Source of the DNA: a virus
Reading direction: 5' to 3' (one strand)
Virus record (IMG/VR): IMGVR_UViG_3300043436_000632
Location: 1 to 24,357 of that record
Length of the DNA stretch: 24,357 nt
Part shown: piece by piece, positions 1 through 8,457 of the stretch
How positions within the stretch are numbered: position 1 is the stretch's first letter
Layout of the letters: each line of letters begins with the position of its first letter
Program-made: the position numbers and the translations under genes
Notes under the pieces: model-generated
What the model saw: the letters and a program-made list of their open reading frames with translations, nothing else
Database searches by the model: none
Told to the model about the DNA's origin: nothing

Positions 1-11
1 AAAAAAATTAA

Positions 12-19
12 TAACTTTG
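12..19 (+). promoter_or_regulatory. -7 promoter element (TAACTTTG) abutting the protease start
   Basis: TAACTTTG matches the Bacteroidota sigma-A -7 consensus TAnnTTTG. It ends 4 nt before the ATG at 24, so transcription would begin at or within a few bases of the start codon. The -33 region lies outside the window and cannot be judged. Confidence 0.5.
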
Positions 20-23
20 TTAT

Positions 24-767
24 ATGAGTAAGATTGAAAACAAAAGCTACAATGATATGATTTTGGATATAGAGCCAGAATCAAGAACAGTAAAAGCGTG
101 TTGGTCAAGAATTGGAAACGTTGATTTAGACAATGATATTATCGTTGCTGAAGCGTTTACCAAGACTATCAAAGAACGTGGACCGAAAGGTAAAAATATG
201 ATTTGGTCTTTAGTAGACCATAAAGCTGATATGGCGCACACTTTGGGTAAGCCTAAAGAGTTATACATAGAAGGCGATATGCTTGTTGCGGTTACTGACT
301 TAATAGAAACTGAATGTGGCGAAGATGCTATCAAATTATATGAAGCTGGTTTAATCAATCAACACTCAATCGGTTTTAGTACGTTAAAGTCGGATGTAAA
401 CCAAAAGACTGGTGTGCGTACAATCACGGAATTAAAACTATATGAAGGTTCTGCGGTTCTTTGGGGTGCTAATCCAGAAACACCAACATTGGGTTTCAAG
501 GGTGAGTTCAAAGAAACTAAAGAAAACTTATCAATGAGATTAGAAAACTTAATTAAGGCATTTAGAGGTGGTACATTCACAGATGACACCTTTGCTTTAA
601 TGGAGATTCAAATAAAACAAATACAAGCCGAGTTATTGGCTTTGGAAATTACTGAAACAATCACTCAACCCGCAGAAGCAGTTGAGCCGACACCAGTGGT
701 TGAAGAAAAGAATAACGAAGAAGTATTAAAGGCAATTAAGCAATTTAACAATCTATTTAAAAAGTAA
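24..767 (+). CDS. Prohead protease, HK97 family (peptidase U35-like)
   Basis: This 247-residue protein is the likely head maturation protease, which trims the capsid protein scaffold domain inside the prohead. The N-terminal ~165 residues carry the family pattern: a beta-rich start, then DHKADMAHTLGKP with the candidate catalytic His66, and the segment INQHSIGFST with candidate catalytic Ser115 after His114. The C-terminal ~80 residues are charged and helical, rich in Glu and Lys, as expected for a scaffold-targeting tail. It sits 2 nt before the major capsid gene, the usual order. The start at 24 is chosen because the Bacteroidota -7 element ends 4 nt upstream and no SD sequence is expected. 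The family assignment is firm; the exact catalytic residues are inferred from the pattern. Confidence 0.92.
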   Translation: MSKIENKSYNDMILDIEPESRTVKACWSRIGNVDLDNDIIVAEAFTKTIKERGPKGKNMIWSLVDHKADMAHTLGKPKELYIEGDMLVAVTDLIETECGEDAIKLYEAGLINQHSIGFSTLKSDVNQKTGVRTITELKLYEGSAVLWGANPETPTLGFKGEFKETKENLSMRLENLIKAFRGGTFTDDTFALMEIQIKQIQAELLALEITETITQPAEAVEPTPVVEEKNNEEVLKAIKQFNNLFKK

Positions 768-769
768 AA

Positions 770-1864
770 ATGGAAAATTTAATCAACGAAATGGCTGAGA
801 ACCTTAAAGGTTTCCAAGCTAATGCAGAAGCTCAAATCAAAGAGGTATCTGCACAAGTAACTGTTGTAAAGGACGAGTTACAAAAGCAAATCGACTCTCA
901 ATTAGCTACACAAAAGAAAGCAGCTAAGAAAGAAGTTAAGTTTATGGATGAAGTTATCTTAGAGAAATTAGATGGTAACTTTGACGCAATGGAGAAGTCT
1001 TTAAAGAATAGCGGTAAATTCCGTTTAGACTTATCTGATGTTAAGACAATGACTTTGAGTGGTAACTTAACTGGTGATTCTCAAGCAACTTATGCTCCGA
1101 ACCCAGCTATCCAACCAGCACAAAGCATCAACTTTAGAGATTTAATCCCTACTGTAAGAAGCGAAACTGGATTGTATGTTTACTATCGTGAGAACGCTGG
1201 TTTAACTAACAACATCGCTGCTCAAACTGAAGGTAACGATAAAGGTGAGAACAACTACTCTTTAACTGAAGTTAAGGTTGTAAACGATTACTTAGCTGGT
1301 TTCTCTACTTTCTCTAAGCAAATGTTGAAGTCATTACCTTTTATGACTCAAACTTTACCAAGAATGTTACAAAGAGATTTCTTTAAGGCTGAGAACGCTG
1401 CATTCTTTACTGCTGTATCTGGTGCTGCAACTGGTTCAACTACAACTGCTGAAACTAACGATTTGTTACAATTAGTAGATTATATCGGTAACCAAAAAGC
1501 TGCAAACTTTGTACCTTCTTATGCTTTAGTATCTCAACAACAAATGGGTCGTTTATTGAAAGCAACTATCGCTGCTGGTTACTATGCTGGTGCTGGTTCA
1601 GTTATTGTAAACCCTAATGGTGGTATCACAATCTGGGGAGTTCCTGTAATTTCTGCATCTTGGGTAACTGATGACAAAGTATTAATCTTTGATTCAAGCT
1701 ACTTAGAAAGAGTTGAAGTTGAAGGTTTAGCTATCGAGTTCTCTTACGAGAATGGCGAAAACTTCCAAAAGAACTTGGTAACTGCTCGTATCGAGTGTTA
1801 TGAAGACATCAACTTAATGTTGACTACATCTGCAATCTTTGCTGATATGGGTAACGTAGGTTAA
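770..1864 (+). CDS. Major capsid protein, HK97 fold
   Basis: This 364-residue protein should be the major capsid subunit. Residues 1-~85 are highly charged and helical (Glu, Lys and Gln rich, coiled-coil-like), matching the delta/scaffold domain that a prohead protease removes. The rest begins near INFRDLIPTVRS and has the mixed alpha/beta texture of HK97 capsid proteins, with the late GVPVISASWV segment and a C-terminal part on E-loop/A-domain lines. It directly follows the protease gene and is closed by a strong terminator. Codon use stands out: Asn is mostly AAC and Ile almost all ATC with no obvious ATA, unlike the tail genes, which fits a very highly expressed protein. The exact cleavage site cannot be read from sequence alone. 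Confidence 0.9.
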   Translation: MENLINEMAENLKGFQANAEAQIKEVSAQVTVVKDELQKQIDSQLATQKKAAKKEVKFMDEVILEKLDGNFDAMEKSLKNSGKFRLDLSDVKTMTLSGNLTGDSQATYAPNPAIQPAQSINFRDLIPTVRSETGLYVYYRENAGLTNNIAAQTEGNDKGENNYSLTEVKVVNDYLAGFSTFSKQMLKSLPFMTQTLPRMLQRDFFKAENAAFFTAVSGAATGSTTTAETNDLLQLVDYIGNQKAANFVPSYALVSQQQMGRLLKATIAAGYYAGAGSVIVNPNGGITIWGVPVISASWVTDDKVLIFDSSYLERVEVEGLAIEFSYENGENFQKNLVTARIECYEDINLMLTTSAIFADMGNVG

Positions 1865-1886
1865 TCTTAAGGATTAGTAAATAATG

Positions 1887-1915
1887 ACCCCTGCCAATTC
1901 GGTGGGGGTTTTTTA
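1887..1915 (+). terminator. Intrinsic terminator after the capsid gene
   Basis: A 9-bp stem (ACCCCTGCC with GGTGGGGGT, including two wobble pairs) closes an AATTC loop and is followed directly by a run of six T. It lies 23 nt after the capsid stop codon and probably keeps capsid-protease transcription partly separate from the connector genes. Confidence 0.85.
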
Positions 1916-1930
1916 TTGGAATAAATTAAG

Positions 1931-1938
1931 TAATTTTG
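1931..1938 (+). promoter_or_regulatory. -7 promoter element (TAATTTTG) restarting transcription
   Basis: TAATTTTG matches TAnnTTTG and lies between the capsid terminator and the ATG at 1951, with 12 nt between the element and the start codon. The only nearby TTG (1916-1918) is just 12 nt upstream, shorter than the usual ~19-23 nt, so the -33 part is weak. The position after a terminator supports a real promoter. Confidence 0.5.
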
Positions 1939-1950
1939 TAAAAAAAGGAT

Positions 1951-2493
1951 ATGTCTTATTCTAATTATATTAATGACTTTAGTGCCGTTCCTATCGCACC
2001 AATAGTAGAGCCAGTTACTTTAGCAGAAGCAAAATTGTATTGCCGTGTTACTACAACCGCCGAAGATACTTTGATTACGTTAATGATTACACAAGCAAGG
2101 GAAGCTATTGAAGTGGCAACAGGATTGAGTTTAATACCAAAAGACATAACTACTTATTTTAACAACGTGAGTGGCAATTTTGATATTCCTTTCGGACCGA
2201 TTGACATTGATACGTTTGAGTTGTTTGATATGGAACAAAACGGATTAGAGGTTACACCACCTAACTTACAATTAATAGGCAACGAGTTCCCTAAATTAGT
2301 TTCTCCAAGATATGCCAACTTAAAGGCTACTTATGAAGCTGGTTACACAACTATCCCTAAAGACCTTAAATTAGCCATATTAGACCAAATTAGCTACGAT
2401 TACGAAAATAGAGGTTTAGATGGTGATTCTGGTATTTGTGAGAAGTCTTGGAAAGCGTGTCAAAGATGGACAAGAATAAGCCCAATTTTATAA
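1951..2493 (+). CDS. Head-tail connector, gp6/gp8-like
   Basis: This 180-residue protein probably forms the adaptor ring beneath the portal. After the opening it has the typical VTLAEAKLYCRV motif, then a helix with AREAIEVATG, then a beta-rich middle and a final helix (LKLAILDQISYDYENRG). This is the pattern of phage gp6-like (QLRG/phiE125 gp8 type) connectors, which run about 100-200 residues. It is the first gene after the capsid terminator and begins 12 nt after a -7-type element. The next gene starts 1 nt after its stop codon. The family is likely; the exact subfamily is uncertain. Confidence 0.8.
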   Translation: MSYSNYINDFSAVPIAPIVEPVTLAEAKLYCRVTTTAEDTLITLMITQAREAIEVATGLSLIPKDITTYFNNVSGNFDIPFGPIDIDTFELFDMEQNGLEVTPPNLQLIGNEFPKLVSPRYANLKATYEAGYTTIPKDLKLAILDQISYDYENRGLDGDSGICEKSWKACQRWTRISPIL

Positions 2494-2494
2494 T

Positions 2495-2836
2495 ATGAAG
2501 TTAGGAAAAGCGAAAGCAAACTATATTGATGCCAACACGATGACTCGTGAGGTCAAAATCTATGCTGCCACAAGAACAAGTGATGGTCAAGGTGGGTACA
2601 CTACCACGTTTGCCCTACAAAGCACTGTTTGGGGCGATTTAAGACCAGATAATCAAGTTCGTGAGGTAGGAGAGTCGGAATTGCAATTTGACCAAAGAAA
2701 CCGCCTTTATATTCGTTTTGGTGCTGCTATAACAGATTCAGATGAAGTTGAGGTAGAAGGCGATAGATTTACAATACATTCCATTAAGAACGTAGAGAAC
2801 CAAAATAGGTTCTTGGAGTTAATAATTTACAAGTAA
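2495..2836 (+). CDS. Head closure / head-tail joining protein
   Basis: A 113-residue beta-rich protein that follows the SPP1 gp16-like head-tail joining pattern: an early REVKIYAATRTSDGQGG segment, then WGDLRPDN, and a C-terminal pair of strands (RLYIRFG, DRFTIHSIKNVE). Such proteins close the connector after DNA packaging and bind the tail. The gene begins 1 nt after the connector gene, and its stop shares bases with the next start (TAATG), so translation is probably coupled. The assignment rests on pattern, length and position. Confidence 0.82.
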   Translation: MKLGKAKANYIDANTMTREVKIYAATRTSDGQGGYTTTFALQSTVWGDLRPDNQVREVGESELQFDQRNRLYIRFGAAITDSDEVEVEGDRFTIHSIKNVENQNRFLELIIYK

Positions 2837-3408
2837 TGGCATTTGGAATTGACTTATCTGGCATCCCAAGACTTGAAAAAAAGTTAGCTGACCTTAATAG
2901 TAAGATAGCTAATGACATAGCTAAAGAAATGTCAGCATCAACATTGAAGATTGAAAGGGATGCTAAAAGAAATGCTCCTGTAAATTTGGGTACTTTAAGA
3001 CAAAGTATTCACGCTACAAGTAAAGATAAGTTAACGCATTATGTAGAGGTTGGAGTGTCTTATGGTGCTTATGTTGAATTTGGTACAGGTGGAAAGGTTT
3101 CAATACCATCTGGATATCAAGATTATGCTGCAACATTTAAAGGGAATAAAGGTGGTAGTTTAAATGATATGATTCAAGCGTTAACTTTGTGGGTAAAAAG
3201 GAAAGGATTAGCTGGTACTTATAGTGTAAAAAGTGGTAGAAGGTTAGGTGGTAGGTCAACACAAACATCACAAGATGAAAAGTTGGCAAGGTTTTTAGCT
3301 ATAAAAATATTAAAGAATGGTATTACACCACAACCATTTTTAATACCAGCTTATGAAGCAGAAAAGCCTAAATTAATAGAAAGATTAAAAAAGATATTAA
3401 ATGCTTAA
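2836..3408 (+). CDS. HK97 gp10-like tail completion protein
   Basis: This 190-residue protein has the HK97 gp10 family hallmark: an N-terminal helix followed by RDAKRNAPVNLGTLRQSI (residues ~42-58) and then EVGVSYGAYVEFGTG. Members act at the head-tail interface or in completing the tail. The middle (about residues 95-150) is Gly and Lys rich and longer than in many relatives, so it looks like an inserted loop. It is coupled to the gene before it (TAATG overlap) and overlaps the next gene by 8 nt. Confidence 0.85.
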   Translation: MAFGIDLSGIPRLEKKLADLNSKIANDIAKEMSASTLKIERDAKRNAPVNLGTLRQSIHATSKDKLTHYVEVGVSYGAYVEFGTGGKVSIPSGYQDYAATFKGNKGGSLNDMIQALTLWVKRKGLAGTYSVKSGRRLGGRSTQTSQDEKLARFLAIKILKNGITPQPFLIPAYEAEKPKLIERLKKILNA

Positions 3409-3808
3409 CCCTAATATAGAAATAAAAAAGTGGTTTTATACTAACTTGACAAGTGCAAGTGGATTAGTCGTTTACGATGGTTTTGCTCCAGAAGGTGCAG
3501 GAAATGAGTATATTGTAATGACAGGTAGAACATCAAGCCAAGAACAAGGTAAAGCAGGATACACAAATAGTATTAGCATCACAGTTGATATTATTACAAA
3601 AAATGCTAACTTTGGTTATAAACGTGCTGAAGCTATAAGCGATTTGATATTAGAAGATATAAACTCTGATTCAGTTATAACCTTGACAAATGGGTTTACT
3701 GCATCAAGTTTAAGTGTAGAAAGTATTAGAAATTTAGATGGCTTAAACCCTTTGGATAACGTTTTTAGAGTATTGATAACTTATAATATAATAATAACTC
3801 AAATTTAA
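3401..3808 (+). CDS. Tail terminator / tail completion protein (DUF3168-like)
   Basis: This 135-residue protein lies between the gp10-like gene and the tail tube gene, where the tail terminator is normally found. It has an N-terminal helix (IEIKKWFYTNLT), a strand turn, the ITVDIITKNANFGYKRAEAISDLILEDI stretch in which a strand is followed by a helix, and a C-terminal strand with VFRVLITYNI. That order matches DUF3168/tail terminator folds. No unmistakable motif exists in the family, so position carries much of the weight. Confidence 0.65.
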   Translation: MLNPNIEIKKWFYTNLTSASGLVVYDGFAPEGAGNEYIVMTGRTSSQEQGKAGYTNSISITVDIITKNANFGYKRAEAISDLILEDINSDSVITLTNGFTASSLSVESIRNLDGLNPLDNVFRVLITYNIIITQI

Positions 3809-3819
3809 AATTAAATAAA

Positions 3820-4269
3820 ATGCCAGAAACAAAAGTAAGCGCAAGAGATTATATTCTTTTAGCTGACATAAACAATGATGGAACATTCAAGCCTGTTGCT
3901 TGTTTAACTACCAACTCATTAACATCGACTAACGACACAATAGATGCAACTTCTAAGTGTGGTAACGAGTTCACTCCAGCTCCTTCTTTTTCTCAATCTT
4001 TTGAGTGTGAAGGTTTTGCTATTGATGAAACAGGAACTCCATCTAAGGATAGCTACCAACAATTGTATGCTGCTCACGCTGCTAAAACTTTATTCGCAAT
4101 TAAGATGGGTAAAGCAACTCCAACATCTGGCGATATCACTTATGGTGGTGCTGGTTCTTTAGTATTTATTAGCGATTTCGGTGTAACTGCAGACGATAAA
4201 GATGATGTTAAATTTACTGCAACTTTTGTAGTAAGTGTTCCTCCTATTGCACAAACTGAAACTGTATAA
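3820..4269 (+). CDS. Major tail tube protein (TP901-1-like)
   Basis: At 149 residues this is the likely tube subunit of a long non-contractile tail. It shows the typical tube pattern: an opening LLADINNDGTFKPVACLTT, then TIDATSKCGNEF, a beta region FSQSFECEGF, and a later alternating strand VKFTATFVVSVPP. Codons are biased to AAC, ATC and GCT, as in the capsid gene, which fits a high-copy virion protein. It lies just before the tail-assembly chaperone and tape measure, the standard order. The A-rich leader (ATTAAATAAA) has no SD motif, as usual for Bacteroidota. Confidence 0.85.
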   Translation: MPETKVSARDYILLADINNDGTFKPVACLTTNSLTSTNDTIDATSKCGNEFTPAPSFSQSFECEGFAIDETGTPSKDSYQQLYAAHAAKTLFAIKMGKATPTSGDITYGGAGSLVFISDFGVTADDKDDVKFTATFVVSVPPIAQTETV

Positions 4270-4282
4270 TAAATAAAAAACT

Positions 4283-4636
4283 ATGTACGAATTAAAGACT
4301 GACAACAACACAATCCACCTAAAGTGGGGAACTTGGGCTATGAAAAGGTTTTGCGAATTAGAGAATAAAAATCTAATGCAGCTAATTGAGGTTTTATCTG
4401 TAGGTGTTTATGACTTAGATACAATCGTTCATATCGTACAAGCCGCAGCAGAAAGTGGATGCAAGAGCCTTAAAAAGCCTATTGACTTTGATGAGTTTGA
4501 TGTGTGCGAATGGATAGACCAAGTTGGTGGGTTATCGGCAAAAGATGGACAATTAGTTGAGTTTATGAAATATATGCAAGACTCAATGACTCCAGATTTA
4601 AAGCCAGAGAAGGAAACGGACGAAAAAAAAAATTAG
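4283..4636 (+). CDS. Tail assembly chaperone, short form (G-like)
   Basis: The 117-residue short form lies between tail tube and tape measure, the position of lambda G and its analogues. It is mostly helical and acidic, with VYDLDTIVHIVQAAAESG and DFDEFDVCEWIDQVGG; the C-terminal part is rich in Lys and Glu. It ends at a TAG right after a run of ten A (4623-4632). A -1 slip on that run leads into a long open frame to 4941, which is the classic chaperone arrangement: short and long forms load the tape measure and recruit tube subunits. The role is inferred from position and this frameshift design, since these chaperones diverge strongly in sequence. Confidence 0.82.
   Translation: MYELKTDNNTIHLKWGTWAMKRFCELENKNLMQLIEVLSVGVYDLDTIVHIVQAAAESGCKSLKKPIDFDEFDVCEWIDQVGGLSAKDGQLVEFMKYMQDSMTPDLKPEKETDEKKN
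4623..4632 (+). promoter_or_regulatory. Slippery A10 site for -1 frameshift
   Basis: Ten consecutive A precede the short-form stop (TAG at 4634-4636). In the reading frame of the gene the run gives A AAA AAA T, a good slippery heptamer. Slipping back one base continues through TTA GGG TTT with no stop until 4941. Polymerase slippage on the same run could give the same product. Confidence 0.8.
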
Positions 4637-4941
4637 GGTTTTATAGTTGGGACTCAATAATTATTCTCGCTATTGAAGTTGGCTTAACGATTAACGAGTT
4701 TTGGCAATTGACGTGGCGAGAATTTTTGTTGTATAAAACGGCTTATCAAAACAAGGAAGTAAGGGAATGGGAAAGGACAAGGATGGTGGCTTATTTGATT
4801 TATAAAGTAAATACAAGTGAGAAAAGTCCAAAGAGTTTAAAATCATTTTTCCCTTTACCAAGTGATGAAGTTGAAGATGATAAGCCAAAGTTGACACAAG
4901 AACAATTGGCAAGGACTTTAAAGTTGTATGGAGTAAAATAA
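4630..4941 (+). CDS. Tail assembly chaperone, -1 frame extension (T-like)
   Basis: This is the downstream half of the long chaperone form. The -1 frame is open from the slippery site to 4941 and adds about 103 residues, beginning KLGFYSWDSIIILAIEVG, then the pattern INEFWQLTWREFLLYKTAY, which resembles T-type extensions, and ending in a basic/acidic tail. The fused product would be about 219 residues. No ATG lies near the beginning of this frame; the first plausible non-AUG start (TTG at 4708) would cut away the conserved IINEFWQ-like part, so independent initiation is less likely than frameshifting. The tape measure gene begins 4 nt after the stop. Confidence 0.8.
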   Translation, partial: KLGFYSWDSIIILAIEVGLTINEFWQLTWREFLLYKTAYQNKEVREWERTRMVAYLIYKVNTSEKSPKSLKSFFPLPSDEVEDDKPKLTQEQLARTLKLYGVK

Positions 4942-4945
4942 TAAA

Positions 4946-6481
4946 ATGGCACAAGAAACGTTAAAACTAACTATAACCGCTGACACGGCAGAAGCGTTAG
5001 CAAATTTAAATAACTTTATAAAGACATCTAAAGGTTTAAAAACCGAGATGCAAAACTTTGGTAATGTTAGCGGACAAGCCACAAATGCTTTAACAAATTT
5101 ATCAAGGGTTGCACAAGATGCTCCTTATGGATTTATAGGTATTGCGAATAACTTAAATCCTTTACTTGAATCCTTTCAAAGGTTAAGTAAAGAGGCTGGA
5201 GGTTCTGGTGCTGCTTTGAAAGCAATGGCAGGTGGTTTAATGGGTCCAGCAGGTATTGGTTTAGCTTTGGGTGCAGTTTCATCAATTTTAGTCGCATTTG
5301 GTCCTAAAATAGCTGATTTTATAAGTGGGACAACTGAAGCATCTAAAGCTGAAAATAAGTTTGCACAAAGTTTAAGAGATGCAAGAGCCGAAGCAAGTGA
5401 AACTGGAATAAGATTACAAGCATATTTAACTATAAGTGAAAATGCAAATGTTAGTGAGCAAAAAAGAGCAGAAGCATTTAAAGCGGTTGTAACTGAATTA
5501 AGCAAGGTAAATAAAGCATACGCATCAACAATTACAACTGTTGACCAAGCAAGAGTAGCAGTTGATTTATATACTCAATCTTTAGTAAATCAAGCAATTA
5601 CTACAAGATACATTGATGAAATTGCTAATAAAACAATTGCTTTAGCTGAAGCAAATAAAAGAATAATACAAACAGGAAGGGAATATTATGCAACTTTAGA
5701 GTCAACTAAATTAGCTATTAATGGTTATGCAGACGCATCTGTTTATCAAGCAAGTGCAATTGAAAAAGCAAAGAATGCTAACATAGAGGCAAGAAATGAA
5801 GCATTGGCATTAAGAAGTGGAATTATAAGTTTAAGAACTTCAGTAAATGATTTATATGTTGCTGCTACTAAAGACCCTTTTTTCACATTTACTAAAGGCG
5901 CGAATGAGACTACTAAAGCGACTGAAAAAGCAACTAAAAGTATTGAGAAATTAGGTAAACAGGCAAGAGTATTAAAGGTTAGTACAACTCAAATTATACA
6001 AACCGAAAATGAAATTAAAACACCTGCAACACCAAATAACTTAAGTAAGAATTTACCAATGTTTGCTCAAAAATATACTGCTGAACAAATATTTAAAAAT
6101 GAAGCAGCATTAAAAGCATATAATGCACAATTACAATTAGCAAACGGAATAACAGATACAATCACACCAGCATTTGAAGCAATGTTTCAAGCAATGGCAA
6201 ATGGTGAAAATATAGGTAAAGCATTGGAGCAATCATTTAAACAAATAATTATTCAATTAACTACTATGATTGTAAAGGCTTTAATTTTTAAAGCTATTAT
6301 GAGTGCATTAGGAATACCAACTATGGGTGGCGGTGGTGGTGGATTTACAAACTTTAATCCAATTGGCGCAGCTGGTGATGGTGGTGGTGCATTTGTTCTT
6401 AGAGGACAAGATTTATTATTAGCTACAAATAGAGCGCAAAAGGCATCTAATCTTAAAGGACAAAACATTAGTTTAGCATAA
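4946..6481 (+). CDS. Tail tape measure protein
   Basis: This 511-residue protein is the likely ruler of the tail tube. It has the usual features: an N-terminal TLKLTITADTAEALANLNNF segment, long Ala, Lys and Gln-rich helical stretches through residues ~140-430, a hydrophobic segment near residues 92-115 (GLMGPAGIGLALGAVSS) and another near 435-460 followed by a poly-Gly stretch. Tape measure length scales with tail length at about 0.15 nm per residue, so a short tail near 75 nm is predicted. I see no peptidase or muramidase domain. Its stop overlaps the next start (TAATG). Confidence 0.85.
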   Translation: MAQETLKLTITADTAEALANLNNFIKTSKGLKTEMQNFGNVSGQATNALTNLSRVAQDAPYGFIGIANNLNPLLESFQRLSKEAGGSGAALKAMAGGLMGPAGIGLALGAVSSILVAFGPKIADFISGTTEASKAENKFAQSLRDARAEASETGIRLQAYLTISENANVSEQKRAEAFKAVVTELSKVNKAYASTITTVDQARVAVDLYTQSLVNQAITTRYIDEIANKTIALAEANKRIIQTGREYYATLESTKLAINGYADASVYQASAIEKAKNANIEARNEALALRSGIISLRTSVNDLYVAATKDPFFTFTKGANETTKATEKATKSIEKLGKQARVLKVSTTQIIQTENEIKTPATPNNLSKNLPMFAQKYTAEQIFKNEAALKAYNAQLQLANGITDTITPAFEAMFQAMANGENIGKALEQSFKQIIIQLTTMIVKALIFKAIMSALGIPTMGGGGGGFTNFNPIGAAGDGGGAFVLRGQDLLLATNRAQKASNLKGQNISLA

Positions 6482-8448
6482 TGGCATACGGATTAAGATA
6501 TACAATAACACAAGAGTTAAGAGATGAAACATCATTAATAGTTAAGATATACGAAAAAAGCTATGTTGGTTCAACTGTTACTTCATATATAGGAACAAAT
6601 GTTTCTTTAGTACCAAATGCTACAAATGAAGACCCAATTGCTTCTATAATATCTTCGCAGTTAAATGTGTCTTTTATTATATCTGACCAAGATGATTACG
6701 ATAATTTCCCTGACTTATTAAACTTTGATGAAACAAAATATTATGTTGAGTTAGTTATTAATAATGTAATTAAATGGAGAGGTTTTTTACTTAACGATTA
6801 TATACAAGTTCCATTTACAACAGGTAACCAAGAAGTAACTATGGCTTGTATTGATGGACTTTCATTTTTAAGATACATATATTATGATGGTGATGTAAAT
6901 ACAAATTCATTAATTAAATTAATTGACATCATAGGTACTTGCTTAAATGCATTGCCATTTGAAGATATGATATTTATTTACGCTTGTTGTTCTTACTATG
7001 CAGATGGAATGTTTGATAGAGGCGATGCTGGTGGGGATGAACCATTTAGTCAAACTTATCAATACAAAAGGGATTTTTATAAATTAGATTATTACACTAT
7101 TTTAGAAAATATAATTAAAACTTTTGGTTGTAGGTTATTCCAAGCAAATGGAGATTGGTATATTTTACCAATGAATCAACAAGCCGAAACAATTTATTAT
7201 ACAAGATATGTTGTTGAAGATGCGCCAACTGTAAGTGGTAGTGGTATATTAACAAATACAATAAACATTCAACCTTATCAAGAAGGTAATGTCCATTTTG
7301 TAAATAATAGTCAAACAAAAATAGTTAGAAAAGGTTACCCTACTATTGAAGCAACTTTGCCGTATCAATATGCTAATAATTATATATATAACGGCACTTT
7401 TAAATTTACTACTGGCTCTGGTTCTTCATTAAGAGCGAATGGTTGGAGTGAGTTTGAGGTTGCGCCATCAAGAGCAACTTTGGTTGTTTTACCAGAAGAC
7501 CAATCAAATAGATATGAAATCTTTTATTTAGGTGGTAGCACAAATGCTTATATACAAAACTATTTTGCATTGCCTACAGCTTATGAATATTTGCCAAAAA
7601 TGTATGGAACAAGTGCATCTTTATCTTTTGAATATCAAGGAGGAAATGCTGGTAATAGAATAAGACTTTACATAACTGCTTTTATTGGTGGTACAACTTA
7701 TTATTTAAGAGATAATGATATTTGGTCAACTTCAGTACATTTTAGAGATATTGTTTATGATACATTTAACACTTATGTTTCTTATAATGTAAATATTCCT
7801 ATGGGGTATTCACAAGATTTAAGTTTAACTATTGAAGGTTTAATAGGTATTAAGTTTGAAGCAGCAAATGGTGCGGTTGGTGGATATATTAAGAATGTAA
7901 AATTAACACAAGGAGATGCTTCTATTAAGCAAGTTGTGTTAACAAGAAATATTGGTGCATCATCTCAAATAGCAACAGATATAGACATTCCTTATAGTGC
8001 TATTTATCCATTTCAAGGTGCATCACCAATACAAAATAATGTAGGTCTATTATTTGATGTAAATGGTGTTATATTGAGAGATTGGTATAGATACGGATAT
8101 CCACCAGAAGATTTTGGTATGTTGGCTGAATTAATTATGCGTCAATATTCAAACTTACTAAGTAAGAATATAGCTACTTTAGAAGGCGATTTGGGAGCAA
8201 TATCTGGAACAAATGGGTTTATTTATCTTGATAAAACATATACAATAGAAGATTCAAGTACAAATGCTTTGTCTTATAATAACAAGAAGTTTTTAATAAA
8301 TAGGCTTACATCAACTCCTTATTTGGATGAAACAAGCCAAATACAACTTTTAGAAATTACAATGGTCGATAATGCTTCAACTGCTACTGTTGATTACATT
8401 GGAGATGTTACCATAGAAACTCCAAAAAGATATTTTAATAATGCGTAA
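6481..8448 (+). CDS. Tail tip / baseplate protein (distal tail-hub-like)
   Basis: This 655-residue protein is beta-rich and follows the tape measure, where distal tail and hub proteins are encoded. The N-terminal ~140 residues have a domain pattern seen in Bacteroidota phage tip proteins (TITQELRDETSLIVKIYEK, later VELVINNVIKWRGFLLNDY). The middle (about residues 290-500) looks like a carbohydrate-binding or jelly-roll insert with many aromatic residues (SLSFEYQGG, RIRLYITAF), preceding a C-terminal part with ITMVDNAS. Codons favour AAT and ATA, unlike capsid. It probably contributes to host attachment, but I do not recognise a specific enzymatic domain. Confidence 0.65.
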   Translation: MAYGLRYTITQELRDETSLIVKIYEKSYVGSTVTSYIGTNVSLVPNATNEDPIASIISSQLNVSFIISDQDDYDNFPDLLNFDETKYYVELVINNVIKWRGFLLNDYIQVPFTTGNQEVTMACIDGLSFLRYIYYDGDVNTNSLIKLIDIIGTCLNALPFEDMIFIYACCSYYADGMFDRGDAGGDEPFSQTYQYKRDFYKLDYYTILENIIKTFGCRLFQANGDWYILPMNQQAETIYYTRYVVEDAPTVSGSGILTNTINIQPYQEGNVHFVNNSQTKIVRKGYPTIEATLPYQYANNYIYNGTFKFTTGSGSSLRANGWSEFEVAPSRATLVVLPEDQSNRYEIFYLGGSTNAYIQNYFALPTAYEYLPKMYGTSASLSFEYQGGNAGNRIRLYITAFIGGTTYYLRDNDIWSTSVHFRDIVYDTFNTYVSYNVNIPMGYSQDLSLTIEGLIGIKFEAANGAVGGYIKNVKLTQGDASIKQVVLTRNIGASSQIATDIDIPYSAIYPFQGASPIQNNVGLLFDVNGVILRDWYRYGYPPEDFGMLAELIMRQYSNLLSKNIATLEGDLGAISGTNGFIYLDKTYTIEDSSTNALSYNNKKFLINRLTSTPYLDETSQIQLLEITMVDNASTATVDYIGDVTIETPKRYFNNA

Positions 8449-8453
8449 ATTTG
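8446..8453 (+). promoter_or_regulatory. -7 promoter element (TAAATTTG), N4 before ATG
   Basis: TAAATTTG matches TAnnTTTG exactly and ends 4 nt before the ATG at 8458, the same spacing as at 12-19 and 23765-23772. No good -33 element is seen at normal distance, and the site begins in the last codons of the tail tip gene. Confidence 0.45.
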
Positions 8454-8457
8454 TAAT

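Noticed and set aside
2981-2988. TAAATTTG as a promoter inside the gp10-like gene
   Set aside because: It lies inside a gene with no start nearby; it shows the background frequency of the motif in this AT-rich DNA, as does 21850-21857.
4708-4941. Independent gene with TTG start after the tail chaperone
   Set aside because: The -1 frame is open all the way from the A10 run; starting at TTG would drop the conserved-looking beginning. Frameshift extension explains it better.
4691-4954. Minus-strand ORF opposite the chaperone extension
   Set aside because: It mirrors real coding on the + strand and has no domain, promoter or leader. The same holds for the other minus-strand ORFs in the window.
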